Source of the DNA: Rhodocista pekingensis
Lineage (GTDB): Bacteria; Pseudomonadota; Alphaproteobacteria; Azospirillales; Azospirillaceae
Assembly (NCBI RefSeq): GCF_042665545.1
Contig: NZ_JBHTCM010000028.1
Location: 270,699-334,698 of the forward strand
Length of the DNA: 64,000 bases
Direction: 5' to 3'
Below the pieces are notes generated by a model that worked only from the letters and a program-made list of their open reading frames with translations, ran no database searches and was not told the DNA's origin. The translations under genes were made by a program, and so were the position numbers. Of the stretch, positions 29,359 to 38,355 are shown piece by piece. Every line of letters starts with the position of its first letter. The first letter of the stretch is position 1.

Positions 29359-32300
29359 TCAGGAAGAGCGGCCCAGCAGACCGGCCACGGCGCGGACCAG
29401 CGCGTCCGCTTCCATCGGCTTGGGCAGCAGTGGCACGTCACGCAGCGCCGTCGGCAGCCCCGCCAGGCTGGCATAGCCGCTGCACAGCAGGAACGGCACC
29501 CCCATGGCGCCGAGCACGGCGGCGACAGGGGTGACGAAGGCCCCGAACAGGCGGGCGTCCAGCACCGCCGCGTCGATCCGGCGCTGCCCGACCAGGACCA
29601 GCGCATCCGGCACCCGGGCGGCGGGCCCGATGACGGCGTAACCGGCCGCCTCCAGATGGCGGCGGATCATCATGGCGGTCAGCGGCTCGTCCTCCACGAC
29701 CAGGATGGCGGCCCGCCCCTCCGGCTCCGGAACCGGGTCCGGCCGTACCGTCGCCGGACGGGAATCGGCCGCCCCCGCCCCGGACAGCCAGCAGTCCGCC
29801 GGCAGCCGGATGCGGCAGGTCAGCCCCTCCGGCTCCCAGAACCGTTCCAGCCGGCCGCCGAGCTGGCCGGCGACGGTGCTGTCCAGCAGGTCGGTGCCGA
29901 AGCCGCGGCGCGTCGGTGGCCCCTGGACCGTGGGTCCGCCGCGCTCCTGCCAGCGCAGGTCGAGCCAGCCCGCCCGCTCATCCCAGGAGAGCCGGAGCCG
30001 CCCGGCCGGAACGGACAGGGCACCGTACTTGGCGGCGTTGGTGGCCAGTTCATGCAGGGCCAGCGACACCGGCTGCGCCGCTTCCGCCCGCAGCCGCACC
30101 GGAACTCCGGTCACGGCGATGCGGTCCCCGTCTTCCCAGGCGGCCAGTTCGTCGGCGACCAGACGGCCCAGCTCAACGCCGGTCCAGCCGCCGACCGCGA
30201 GCAGGGAATGCGCCCGTGCCATGGCGCCGATGCGCCCCTCCACCGCCGCCGCGAATTCCTCTGTCGTGGCCGCTTCGGTCAGGCGGACGACGGCCTGGAC
30301 CACCGCCAGCACGTTCTTCGCCCGGTGGTCCACCTCGCGCATCAGCAGGCGCAGCCGGGCCTCCGCCTCGCGCCGGGCGGTCAGGTCGGCCGCCATGCTG
30401 ACCGCCAGCCGGCGGCCGCGCGCATCCACCCCGACCGGCGCCGACCGGAAGGACCAGAGGAGATGCCGCCCGTCGGCTGCGCGCACCTCCTGATCGCCGT
30501 CGTCGCGCGGCCCGTCCAGGGCATAGAGCGCATCGAAGGCGGCCCGCGGGTCCGGCGGCTCCGTGCCATGGGCCAGCCGGGTCCAGTCCGCCAGGGTGGC
30601 GATCTCCCCCGGCTCGTAGCCGGTGAGGGAGAGCCACGCCTGGCTGACATGGACCACGGCCCCGTCCTCCGCATGCACCATGACCGGGAAGGGCGCCCCC
30701 TCCACCACCCGGCGCAGCACGGAGTCGGCCACCATGCGCTCGGTCACGTCCTGCTCGACGACGACGCCGGCGACGATCTGCCCGGCGGCGTTGCGGACGG
30801 GAGCCGCGTTGTTCAGGTAGAAACGCCGCCGCCCGCTGCCGAACTGGGCACACTCCACCAGCTCGCCCCGCACCGTCTCGCCCGTCCGCAGGGCGCGCGC
30901 CATGCCCCATTCGTGCGCCTTGATCCGCTCCCCCGTCTCCGGCCACCAGCCGACCCAGTCGCCGTAGCCCTCCCAGGACGTCGTCTCCGGCGGCAGACCC
31001 CAGATCTCCCGGTTGGCGGCGTTGTCCCGCACGATCCGGCCGTGGGCATCGGCGATGATCACGCCGACCGGCAGGGCGTCCAGTACGGCCCCCAGCAGCG
31101 CCTCGCGCTCGGCCAGCTCTGTCCCGGCCGCCACCCGTTCGGTGATGTCCATGCCCGAGCTGATGACGCCGGTGATCCGCCCCGTCCCGTCGCGCAGGGT
31201 GGTGTTGCGCCAGGCGATCAGCCGTTCCTCCCCGTCCGGACGGCAGACCGGGTTCTCGAAACGCTCCGGCAGGTCGATGCCGCCCTCCAGGCAGGCTTCG
31301 AACAACCGCCGCAGCTCGCCACGGTGCGGCGCCGGGACGGCAAGCTCCATCCAGTCCCGCCCGGTGAGGTCGGCCTCCGGCGGATGGCCCAGCAGCTCGC
31401 GTCCGGCCCGGTTGATCGTCTCGATCCGGCCCTGTCGGTCCAGCACCAGCAGGATGACCTGGGCGCTGTGCAGGTACAGCCCCGCCCGGTCGCGCTCGGC
31501 CCGGAGCCGCGCCTCCGTCCGGCTCAGGGCTCCCGCATGCCGGAAGATGGCGGTGGAGAGCACGGCGATGGAGGCGAACGCGATCAGGGCGAGGCCGAAC
31601 TCGATGCTGTAGAGTCCGGCCCGGACGCCCAGGCTCAGCACCCAGGTCGTGGCCAGCGGCGCCAGGATCGCCCAGGGCAGGAGCGAACGCGCCGTGCGCG
31701 CGCCCGCATCGTCCCCCGCCAGTGCGCCGAGCCAGCCGCGCTCCGGCACCAGCGCCAGCGTGCCCATGCCGAGCGCCAGCAGCGCCACCGCCGTGGTCGC
31801 CGCCATGCCGGCGACGACGCCCAGGCCCTCAAGCGGGTCCTGTCCGAACAGATAGCGGATCATCGCCAGTCCGGGGGTGAGCAGGGCCGCCGTGGCGAGT
31901 GCAGGAACCCAGGCCCGGAAACGCTCGCGGCCGGCCAGCAGGAGCGCCAGGGCCACCGGCAGCAGGCCGAGCGTCGTACCGGGGGCCATGCGGCCGGGCA
32001 CGATGGCGTCGGTCTGCATCACCACGGCACCGGAGAACAGCAGGCGGTCCAGGGGAAGCGGCAGGTCAAAGGCGTAGGCCGCCGCCGTCCAGGCGGCCAG
32101 GGCGACGACCAGACCGGCCAGCAGGTCCGGCGCGCGCCCGCCCGAATGCGGTCGGGAGAGCCGCAGCAGCAGCACCGCCGCACAGGCCATGATGCCGACG
32201 GCGGCGGTCGGCTGCATCGCCGGCCCCCCCAGCAGGCGGGCGGGCGTACTCTCTCCCAGGCTCCAGCCGATCAGGGCCAGGGCGGCCAGAGCGAAGGCAA

Positions 32301-32391
32301 GCAGTCCGCCGGACAGGGCGAGACGGAAAGGCATGTCCAGGCGCATCCGGCCGGCCCGTCGTTCCAGAGAAGGTTCCGCAAGGAACAACAC
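29359..32391 (-). CDS. membrane hybrid HWE-family histidine kinase with three PAS domains and a receiver
   Basis: 1010 residues from the GTG at 32391; an ATG at 32346 is an alternative and neither has a strong ribosome site. About eight hydrophobic spans (residues 20-300) form a membrane sensor. Three PAS domains follow (about 310-440, 445-575, 580-680). The kinase core is HWE/HisKA_2: phospho-acceptor REVDHRAKNVLAVV near residue 686, N-box LALHELATNAAKYGALS and the WQE motif. A C-terminal receiver (ILVVEDEPLTAMMIRRHL; Asp in AAVLDARLFG near residue 943) lacks a DNA-binding domain. HWE kinases in alphaproteobacteria often act in the general stress response or light signalling. It is the last gene of the minus-strand signalling run, after a 63-base gap. 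Confidence 0.88.
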   Translation of the reverse strand: MLFLAEPSLERRAGRMRLDMPFRLALSGGLLAFALAALALIGWSLGESTPARLLGGPAMQPTAAVGIMACAAVLLLRLSRPHSGGRAPDLLAGLVVALAAWTAAAYAFDLPLPLDRLLFSGAVVMQTDAIVPGRMAPGTTLGLLPVALALLLAGRERFRAWVPALATAALLTPGLAMIRYLFGQDPLEGLGVVAGMAATTAVALLALGMGTLALVPERGWLGALAGDDAGARTARSLLPWAILAPLATTWVLSLGVRAGLYSIEFGLALIAFASIAVLSTAIFRHAGALSRTEARLRAERDRAGLYLHSAQVILLVLDRQGRIETINRAGRELLGHPPEADLTGRDWMELAVPAPHRGELRRLFEACLEGGIDLPERFENPVCRPDGEERLIAWRNTTLRDGTGRITGVISSGMDITERVAAGTELAEREALLGAVLDALPVGVIIADAHGRIVRDNAANREIWGLPPETTSWEGYGDWVGWWPETGERIKAHEWGMARALRTGETVRGELVECAQFGSGRRRFYLNNAAPVRNAAGQIVAGVVVEQDVTERMVADSVLRRVVEGAPFPVMVHAEDGAVVHVSQAWLSLTGYEPGEIATLADWTRLAHGTEPPDPRAAFDALYALDGPRDDGDQEVRAADGRHLLWSFRSAPVGVDARGRRLAVSMAADLTARREAEARLRLLMREVDHRAKNVLAVVQAVVRLTEAATTEEFAAAVEGRIGAMARAHSLLAVGGWTGVELGRLVADELAAWEDGDRIAVTGVPVRLRAEAAQPVSLALHELATNAAKYGALSVPAGRLRLSWDERAGWLDLRWQERGGPTVQGPPTRRGFGTDLLDSTVAGQLGGRLERFWEPEGLTCRIRLPADCWLSGAGAADSRPATVRPDPVPEPEGRAAILVVEDEPLTAMMIRRHLEAAGYAVIGPAARVPDALVLVGQRRIDAAVLDARLFGAFVTPVAAVLGAMGVPFLLCSGYASLAGLPTALRDVPLLPKPMEADALVRAVAGLLGRSS

Positions 32392-32454
32392 GGCGGACGG
32401 CCCGACGTTTCATCCGCCGGGACAGGGCAGCCCCTTCGGACGGTCAGGCGCCCG

Positions 32455-32679
32455 TCAGGGTGCCGACAGCAGACCGGCCAGCAACGCATCCGCCGGCAGC
32501 GCGACGACAGGAACACCGGAAGCCCGGATAAGTTGCAGCACGGCGGTGTGCATCCCCTGGCAGCGTCCGAGGTCGAGCATGGTCACCGCCTCGTTCTGCA
32601 TCGTCTCCAGGAGCGTCTCCGCCTCTTCCACGGCGCAGTGGCCCTCCAGCCGCACGACGGCCCCGTCATGGACGATCAT
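32455..32679 (-). CDS. small STAS-domain-like protein
   Basis: 74 residues. The pattern GAVVRLEGHCAVEEAETLLE, then MLDLGRCQGMHTAVLQLIRA and SGVPVVALP is a minimal STAS (anti-sigma-antagonist) fold. The usual phosphorylatable Ser/Thr position is occupied by Thr in MHTAVLQL. Its start overlaps the cheA stop by four bases (ATGA), so it is translated with cheA. STAS proteins bind HATPase domains of the anti-sigma type, so it may link CheA or the stressosome genes upstream to an output. Confidence 0.7.
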   Translation of the reverse strand: MIVHDGAVVRLEGHCAVEEAETLLETMQNEAVTMLDLGRCQGMHTAVLQLIRASGVPVVALPADALLAGLLSAP

Positions 32680-35324
32680 CGCACGATCTCCTTCAGGTTC
32701 AGCACCAGCAGCACCCGCCCGTCGCCCAGCAGGGCGGTGCCCAGATAGTCCGGCGTGTCCGCCAGCACGCCCTCCAGGGGCCGCACGATCACCTCCATGC
32801 TCTCGCCGAAGGCATCGATGGCGAGGCCGACCGTCTGCTTGTCCACCTGCACGACCAGCACGGCCACCTCCTCCGCCTGATGGCGGGGCGGCAGGTCCAG
32901 CAGCCGGTCCAGATGGACCAGGGGGATGATCCCGTTGCGCAGGACGAAGACCTCCCGGTCCTTGATGGAGGCGATGTCGGCCCGGCGGATGCGGACCGTC
33001 TCGTTGATCTGGTCCATGGGGATGCCGAACTGCCGCCCGGACACCCCCACCGTCATCACCCGCGTCACCGCCATGCTGAGCGGCAGGACGAGGCTGATGG
33101 CCGTGCCCTGACCGACCCGGCTGGAAACGTCGATGCGGCCGCCGGACTTTTCCACCGTGGTCCGCACGGCGTCCATCCCGACGCCGCGGCCGGACACGTC
33201 GGTGACCTCGGCGGCGGTGGAGAAGCCGGCGGCGAAGATCAGGCGCACCGCCTCGTCGTCGCCCATGCGCGCCGCGGCGTCGGCGTCGATCAGCCCCTTC
33301 TCGACCGCCTTGCGCCGCATCAGCGCGGGGTCGATGCCGCGCCCGTCATCCTCGACCCGGATCACGACCTGATCGTTGTCCTGCCGCGCGGCCAGGGTCA
33401 GCGTGGCGGTCGCGGTCTTGCCCGCGGCCGTGCGGTCGGCTTCGATGCCGTGGTCCAGGGCATTGCGCACGAGATGCAGCAGCGGCTCGAACAGGTTCTC
33501 GATCACCGTCTTGTCGGCCTGGGTGTCCTCCCCCTCGATCACCATCTCGACCTGCTTGCCGAGCTTGCGGGAAAGGTCCCGGACCAGCCGCGGAAAACGC
33601 TGGAAGACGGTGGAAACCGGCAGCATCCGCACCTGCATGATCGCATTGCGCAGATCCAGGGCGATGCGGTCGATCACCGCGTACTGTTCCTTCACCTCCC
33701 GCGCCAGTTCCCGCGAACCGAACACGTCCTCCGCGCGGCGGGCCAGGAAGGGCAGGCCGTTCTTGGCCACCACCAGTTCGCCGATCAGGTTCATCATGGC
33801 ATCGATGCGGGCCTGATCGACCCGCAGGACGGTGGCGGCCCGGTCATGGCCCTCCTCCCCGGCGGCGCCGGTACGGTCCGGACGGCGGGGCTTCTCCGCC
33901 TCGGCGGACAGAAGCGCAGGGGCCGCCACGGCGGCCGGTCCGGGAGCGGGCGCCGGCCCGCCTGACAGCGGCTCCAGGACCCGCTCCAGGGCAGAGAGCA
34001 GGGGCGCGGGATCGGCGGCGGCCAGGGCCTGCCGGCCGGCGGCGGCGACCGTCCCGGCGGGCTCGAAACGGCCGTCGTGGCGCAGGGCGCCGGCCGCGAC
34101 CTTGGCGGCGGACCCGATGCGGCCGACCCGCTCGGCCGCGTCGCAGGGCTGCGCCAGCATGGCCGCCTGTTCGCGCAGGAGCAGCCCCACGGCGGGGGAG
34201 AACGCCGCCGCGGCAGGCATTCCCGGGACAGCGCCCGCCCCCGCGGCCGGCATGATCCCGGCCGGCATGATGCCCGTCGGATCGGGCGCCGTGCCGGTGG
34301 CGAGCGCCGTCACCAGCACGGCCGCCAGGGACGCCACCGTCTCCCCGGCCGCGCCGGGGACGTCGCAGAGCCGGGCCAGCCAGCGGACCGGGCCGGGCTC
34401 GCAGCCCCGGGCCTCCAGCGCCTCGGCGGCGGCGAGCGCCGCCTCGCGGACGCCGGTCAGGTCGCCCAGGCGCAGCAGCGCCCCGGCTTCCAGGGCGAGA
34501 TCGCGAACCAGCGGGTCGTCGGGCGGTGGCGGGGCGAAGCGCAGCAGCTCCGCGGCCTCCACCTCCACCACCTCCGCCTGGTCGGCGACGTAGCGCAGCA
34601 GGTGCAGCAGTTCCGACCGCGGCGCCGCGGAGATCACCCGGAAACCGATGCCGCAGGAGAACGGATCGTAGTCGGCGAGGTCGGGCCAGGTCTCCGGCTC
34701 CTCCAGCCCCACGGACAGGGCTTCGGGCACCTGCCGCACCAGCGCCAGGGGGTCGTCGCCCTTGAAGAAGCACTGCGGCTCCGGCCGGTAGCGCAGGACG
34801 GAAAGCGGAGCGCCGTGCGTCAGACCGTGCAGCAGCGCCGCCAGCAGGGCCGGTTCCGGCACCGTGGCGAGCCATGCGGGCGGCGCTGCCGCGGCCGCTT
34901 CGGCCGGGACGGCAGCGGGAGTGGCAGCCGGGCCGGCGGGTCCGCCCAGCCAGGACCGCAGGGCCGCGACGGCCGGGGCGGCCTCGGCGGCGGCGGTGTC
35001 GGGCAGCCGGCCCGTATCCTCGACCGCGTCCAGCCAGCCCGAGACGAGGTCGAGCGCGCCGAGGATCTGGTCCATCATGGCCGGAACCAGGGTCAGCCGG
35101 CGCTCGCGCAGGCTGACCAGCAGGTCCTCGGCCGCGTGCAGCGTGGCCGTCAGCGCCGGCAGATCGAACAGGCCCGACGAGCCCTTCAGCGTGTGGACCG
35201 ACCGGAAGACACCGTTCAGCAGGTCGGCGTCGGCGGTGTCGCGTTCCAGGGCAAGCAGCCCGTCGGTCGTCGCCGCGATCTGTTCGCGGCCTTCGACCAG
35301 GAACTGGGCAAGAAGCGGGTTCAT
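32676..35324 (-). CDS. cheA: chemotaxis-type histidine kinase CheA
   Basis: 882 residues. Domains in order: an Hpt domain with the phospho-histidine at H44 (SVHTLKGSSGL); a long poorly conserved middle (about 150-480) that includes FFKGDDPLALVRQVPEALSV, resembling a CheY/CheB-binding domain, and an Ala/Pro-rich linker; a dimerisation domain (RIDAMMNLIGELVVAKNGLP); an ATPase with N-box HLVRNALDHGIE, G1 VEDDGRGID and G2 GRGVGMDAV; and a CheW-like end (GRQFGIPMDQINETVRI). It phosphorylates CheY and CheB under receptor control. The gene overlaps cheY upstream and the STAS gene downstream by ATGA junctions. Confidence 0.95.
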   Translation of the reverse strand: MNPLLAQFLVEGREQIAATTDGLLALERDTADADLLNGVFRSVHTLKGSSGLFDLPALTATLHAAEDLLVSLRERRLTLVPAMMDQILGALDLVSGWLDAVEDTGRLPDTAAAEAAPAVAALRSWLGGPAGPAATPAAVPAEAAAAAPPAWLATVPEPALLAALLHGLTHGAPLSVLRYRPEPQCFFKGDDPLALVRQVPEALSVGLEEPETWPDLADYDPFSCGIGFRVISAAPRSELLHLLRYVADQAEVVEVEAAELLRFAPPPPDDPLVRDLALEAGALLRLGDLTGVREAALAAAEALEARGCEPGPVRWLARLCDVPGAAGETVASLAAVLVTALATGTAPDPTGIMPAGIMPAAGAGAVPGMPAAAAFSPAVGLLLREQAAMLAQPCDAAERVGRIGSAAKVAAGALRHDGRFEPAGTVAAAGRQALAAADPAPLLSALERVLEPLSGGPAPAPGPAAVAAPALLSAEAEKPRRPDRTGAAGEEGHDRAATVLRVDQARIDAMMNLIGELVVAKNGLPFLARRAEDVFGSRELAREVKEQYAVIDRIALDLRNAIMQVRMLPVSTVFQRFPRLVRDLSRKLGKQVEMVIEGEDTQADKTVIENLFEPLLHLVRNALDHGIEADRTAAGKTATATLTLAARQDNDQVVIRVEDDGRGIDPALMRRKAVEKGLIDADAAARMGDDEAVRLIFAAGFSTAAEVTDVSGRGVGMDAVRTTVEKSGGRIDVSSRVGQGTAISLVLPLSMAVTRVMTVGVSGRQFGIPMDQINETVRIRRADIASIKDREVFVLRNGIIPLVHLDRLLDLPPRHQAEEVAVLVVQVDKQTVGLAIDAFGESMEVIVRPLEGVLADTPDYLGTALLGDGRVLLVLNLKEIVR

Positions 35325-35734
35325 GGGTTCTCGGCCCCCGTCATGATGCCGGCATAGAGGCGCAGGTCGGCGGTGGTGATCGGCTTGACGAGGTAGAGGT
35401 TAACCCCGGCCGCGCGGGCGGCGGCGAAATCGGCCTCCTGGTCGCGCGTGCTGGTCATCAGCACGGGCAGGCAGGCCCCCTCCTCCGTCGCGCGCAGCCT
35501 GCGCACGAAGGTCAGCCCGTCCATCTTCGGCATGTTCACGTCCACGATCGCCAGATCGAAGGGCGCGGACAGCACCTTCTCCAGCGCCTCGATGCCGTTG
35601 AACGCCTCCTCGACGCCATAGCCGTCCGGCTCCAGGGCCTGGCGGTAGTAGGCACGCACGATGGCGGCATCGTCGATGACGAGCAGGCGCCGGCCGGCCC
35701 CGGGCCGGAAGGGGGAAGCGGTCTCATCCATCAT
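35321..35734 (-). CDS. CheY-like single-domain response regulator
   Basis: 137 residues with a short N-terminal extension. Receiver residues are complete: acidic pair D21-D22 (LLVIDDAAIV), phospho-acceptor D65 (LAIVDVNMPKMDG), Thr/Ser in MTSTRD and K117 (YLVKPI). It overlaps cheR upstream and cheA downstream by ATGA, so it is the cognate CheY of this operon. Because the cluster contains stressosome parts, its target may be other than the flagellar motor. Confidence 0.93.
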   Translation of the reverse strand: MMDETASPFRPGAGRRLLVIDDAAIVRAYYRQALEPDGYGVEEAFNGIEALEKVLSAPFDLAIVDVNMPKMDGLTFVRRLRATEEGACLPVLMTSTRDQEADFAAARAAGVNLYLVKPITTADLRLYAGIMTGAENP

Positions 35735-36642
35735 CGGAAGGGCCTCTGGTAGACGATGGCGTCATCGAAGCGGCGCACATCGAAGAGGGAGGAGATGCGG
35801 CTCATCGACTCCGAATGGCCCAGGCAGACATATCCCCCCGGCGTCAGGCAGGAGAACATCGCCTCGGCCGCCTCGCGCCGCGAGACATCGTCGAAGTAGA
35901 TCAGCATGTTGCGGCAGAAGATGACGTCCACGTCGCGGAAGCCCGCCATCTGGTCGCGGTCGGAGACGTTGACGCGGGAGAACTCGATGGAGCCGCGCAG
36001 CGTGTCGAGGATGCGCCAGCGGTCGTCGGGCAGGCGCTCGAAGTAGCGGCCCAGCACCGACTGCGGCAGGCGCTGCACCGAGCGGGCATCGAAGATGCCG
36101 GCGCGGGCCGCCTCCAGAACCCGGGTGTCGATGTCGGAGGCCAGGATCTCCACATCCCAGTGATCGACCTCCGGCCAGTTCTCCAGCAGCCAGATGGCGA
36201 CGGAATAGGGTTCCTCCCCCGTCGAACAGGGCAGCGACCAGATGCGCAGCCGCTCCCCCCGCCGCTTGCGCTTCAGGATGTCGGGCAGGATGGAGCGGGT
36301 CAGGCAGGCGAACTGGTGCTCCTCCCGCCAGAAATAGGTCTCGTTGACCGTCAGGGCGTTGACGATCAGCTCCAGCTCCCGCCCCGTCGTGTCGAAGCGC
36401 AGCAGCGACAGGTAGGACTGGACGCTGGGGGAGTCCGTCTGCGCCACGCGCTCCAGCAGCCGGTGGTCCACGAAGTAGCGCTTGGTCTCGCTGTAGGACA
36501 TGCCGGTGCGGCGGTAGATCAGGTCGCAGAACTTGCGGAACTCGTCGTCGCTGACCGTGGTCACGGCCGGGCCCACACCGGGCCGGGTCGCGGTCTTCAG
36601 CATGGCCTTCGGAGCGTGGCCTGGGGTTCCGGGGGCCGGCAT
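35731..36642 (-). CDS. cheR: chemoreceptor methyltransferase CheR
   Basis: 303 residues. The start at 36642 follows GAGGAGGG. The N-terminal helical domain (DEFRKFCDLIYRRTGMSYSE) is followed by the SAM-binding domain with LRIWSLPCSTGEEPYSVAIW, the acidic EILASDIDTRVL and DVDVIFCRNMLIYF. CheR methylates glutamates on the receptors, here presumably those encoded at 39923-41851 and 48827-50122. It follows the HEAT-repeat gene by 13 bases. Confidence 0.95.
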   Translation of the reverse strand: MPAPGTPGHAPKAMLKTATRPGVGPAVTTVSDDEFRKFCDLIYRRTGMSYSETKRYFVDHRLLERVAQTDSPSVQSYLSLLRFDTTGRELELIVNALTVNETYFWREEHQFACLTRSILPDILKRKRRGERLRIWSLPCSTGEEPYSVAIWLLENWPEVDHWDVEILASDIDTRVLEAARAGIFDARSVQRLPQSVLGRYFERLPDDRWRILDTLRGSIEFSRVNVSDRDQMAGFRDVDVIFCRNMLIYFDDVSRREAAEAMFSCLTPGGYVCLGHSESMSRISSLFDVRRFDDAIVYQRPFR

Positions 36643-36655
36643 GCGCGCACCCTCC

Positions 36656-37270
36656 TCACTCGGCCGGCAGCAGGGCCAGGGCGGCATCCACCGTGAAGCG
36701 CACATAGGGCTTGCCGGGGTACCGGGCCGCGAAGTCGCGCAGCACCGACGCCGTGGCCGCCGTGCCGATCTCCGACAGCACGTCGATGAAGGCGCAGGCG
36801 ACGTTGATCTCCTCCTCCTCCGGCAGCAGAGACTCCAGGGTGGCGGCCGCGGTGCGACCGAGCGGACCGCGCGCGATCTCCGCCGCCATGATGCGGACCT
36901 GGGGATCGTCGTCGCGGATCAGCGCCTCGAAGAAGGACAGCGCCTCGTCCCCCGCGTCGCGCAGCGCCTCGGCCGCGGCGAAGCGGCGGGTGGCGTCTTC
37001 CGAGCGCAGCAGCGGGGCGAGCGCCGCCGCCGCATCCTCGCCGCCGATCTCGACGAGGGCGAGGATCATCCCCTCGGCCACGCTGGGGTCCTCCTCCACC
37101 GCCAGGGCACGGGCGATCAGCGCGACACCGTCGGCGCAGGTATGGGCGGCGCGGGCCGCGGCCCGGCGCCGGGCCGGGTCGCTTCCGGCCAGCGCCGCGA
37201 CGACCGAGGCACGGTCGGGGAAGGAGGGGGCTGCGGCACCGGTCGGGGAGTGGCCTTTGACGAGGGGCAT
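36656..37270 (-). CDS. HEAT-repeat protein in the che operon
   Basis: 204 residues made of about five alpha-helical HEAT-like repeats, for example AAAALAPLLRSEDATRRFAA, AEALRDAG, ALIRDDDPQVRIMAAEIARG and CAFIDVLSEIGTAATASVL. HEAT proteins are scaffolds for protein contacts. It sits between cheB and cheR with a one-base gap to the cheB stop, so it probably belongs to the adaptation machinery or array, but no function can be assigned from sequence. Confidence 0.8.
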   Translation of the reverse strand: MPLVKGHSPTGAAAPSFPDRASVVAALAGSDPARRRAAARAAHTCADGVALIARALAVEEDPSVAEGMILALVEIGGEDAAAALAPLLRSEDATRRFAAAEALRDAGDEALSFFEALIRDDDPQVRIMAAEIARGPLGRTAAATLESLLPEEEEINVACAFIDVLSEIGTAATASVLRDFAARYPGKPYVRFTVDAALALLPAE

Positions 37271-37271
37271 G

Positions 37272-38330
37272 TCAGCGCACCCATCTTTCGAGTTGGTCGG
37301 CGACGCTCTGGACGGGAAGGACCATGTCCGCGCCGCCGCGCCGGATGAGGTCCTGCGGCATGCCCCAGACGACGGCGGTCTCTTCCGCCTCGGCGATGGT
37401 GCGGCCGCCCTTCTGGTGCAGTGCCGCCATCGCCTCGGCCCCGTCGTTGCCCATGCCGGTCATCAGCACCCCGATCAGGCGCGACGGCTCCATGTGCTCC
37501 ATGGCGCTGAAGACCATGCGGTCGACGCTGGGGTGCCAGAGATGGCGGGAGGAGGCCGGCGTGGGCAGGGCGATCAGCCCGCTGGGACGGGTCGCGATGA
37601 GCATGTCGGCATCGCCCTTGGCGATGTAGGCGCAGCCGGGCTGCAACGGGGTCGGTCCCGTCACCTCCACCACCCGGATGCGGCTGGCCGCGTCCAGGCG
37701 GCGGGCCAGCACGCCGGTGAAGTTCGCGGGCATGTGCTGGCAGACCAGGACCGGCCAGCGGAAATCCTCCCGCAGCGGGGGCAGGACGCAGTCCAGTGCC
37801 CCCGGCCCGCCGGTGGAGACGCCGATCAGGACCAGCCCGCCCACGCTCCCGCCCGCGGGCGCCGGCGGAGTCCGCTTCGGGGTCGGCGCCGCCTCCTCGG
37901 TGGTGCGGCCGCGCCGGGCCGACAGCCGGGTGCGCATCCGCACCTTCGCCGCCGCCCGGACCTTGGCGACCAGTTCCGCCTCGATCCGGTCGATGCTGAG
38001 CGAGACGGTGCCGTCGGGCTTCGGAATGAAGTCCACGGCCCCCAGCTCCAGCGCCTCCAGCGTCGCCATGGCGCCCTTGGTGGTGAGGGAGGAGACCATC
38101 ACCACCGGCCGCGGGCTTTCCGTCATGATGTGGCTTAGGCAGGTCAGCCCGTCCATCTCCGGCATGTTGATGTCGAGCGTCACCACGTCGGGCTGCTGGT
38201 CGCGCACGGCGGCCAGAGCCTCGGCCCCGTTGCGGGCGAAGCTGACCTGGAAGTCGGGCTGTTCCTGGAAGATCCGGCCCAGATGGCGGCGCATCAGGGC
38301 GGAATCATCGACGACGAGGAGCTTGATCAT
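37272..38330 (-). CDS. cheB: chemoreceptor methylesterase/deamidase CheB
   Basis: 352 residues. An N-terminal receiver (acidic pair in VVDDSALMRRHL, phospho-acceptor D53 in TLDINMPEMDG, Lys in FIPKP) is joined by a linker to the esterase domain with the catalytic triad S172 (IGVSTGGP), H199 (VCQHMPANF) and D296 (MTGMGNDGAEAM). It removes methyl groups from receptors after phosphorylation by CheA. It follows the triple-CheW gene by 25 bases. Confidence 0.96.
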   Translation of the reverse strand: MIKLLVVDDSALMRRHLGRIFQEQPDFQVSFARNGAEALAAVRDQQPDVVTLDINMPEMDGLTCLSHIMTESPRPVVMVSSLTTKGAMATLEALELGAVDFIPKPDGTVSLSIDRIEAELVAKVRAAAKVRMRTRLSARRGRTTEEAAPTPKRTPPAPAGGSVGGLVLIGVSTGGPGALDCVLPPLREDFRWPVLVCQHMPANFTGVLARRLDAASRIRVVEVTGPTPLQPGCAYIAKGDADMLIATRPSGLIALPTPASSRHLWHPSVDRMVFSAMEHMEPSRLIGVLMTGMGNDGAEAMAALHQKGGRTIAEAEETAVVWGMPQDLIRRGGADMVLPVQSVADQLERWVR

Positions 38331-38355
38331 GGCGGCGTCCGGCGCGGGCGTTCCG

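Noticed and set aside
29359..32391. HWE kinase as the first gene of the siderophore operon
   Set aside because: It ends more than 300 bases upstream of the receptor start, and a Fur-like site and AT-rich patch lie between them.
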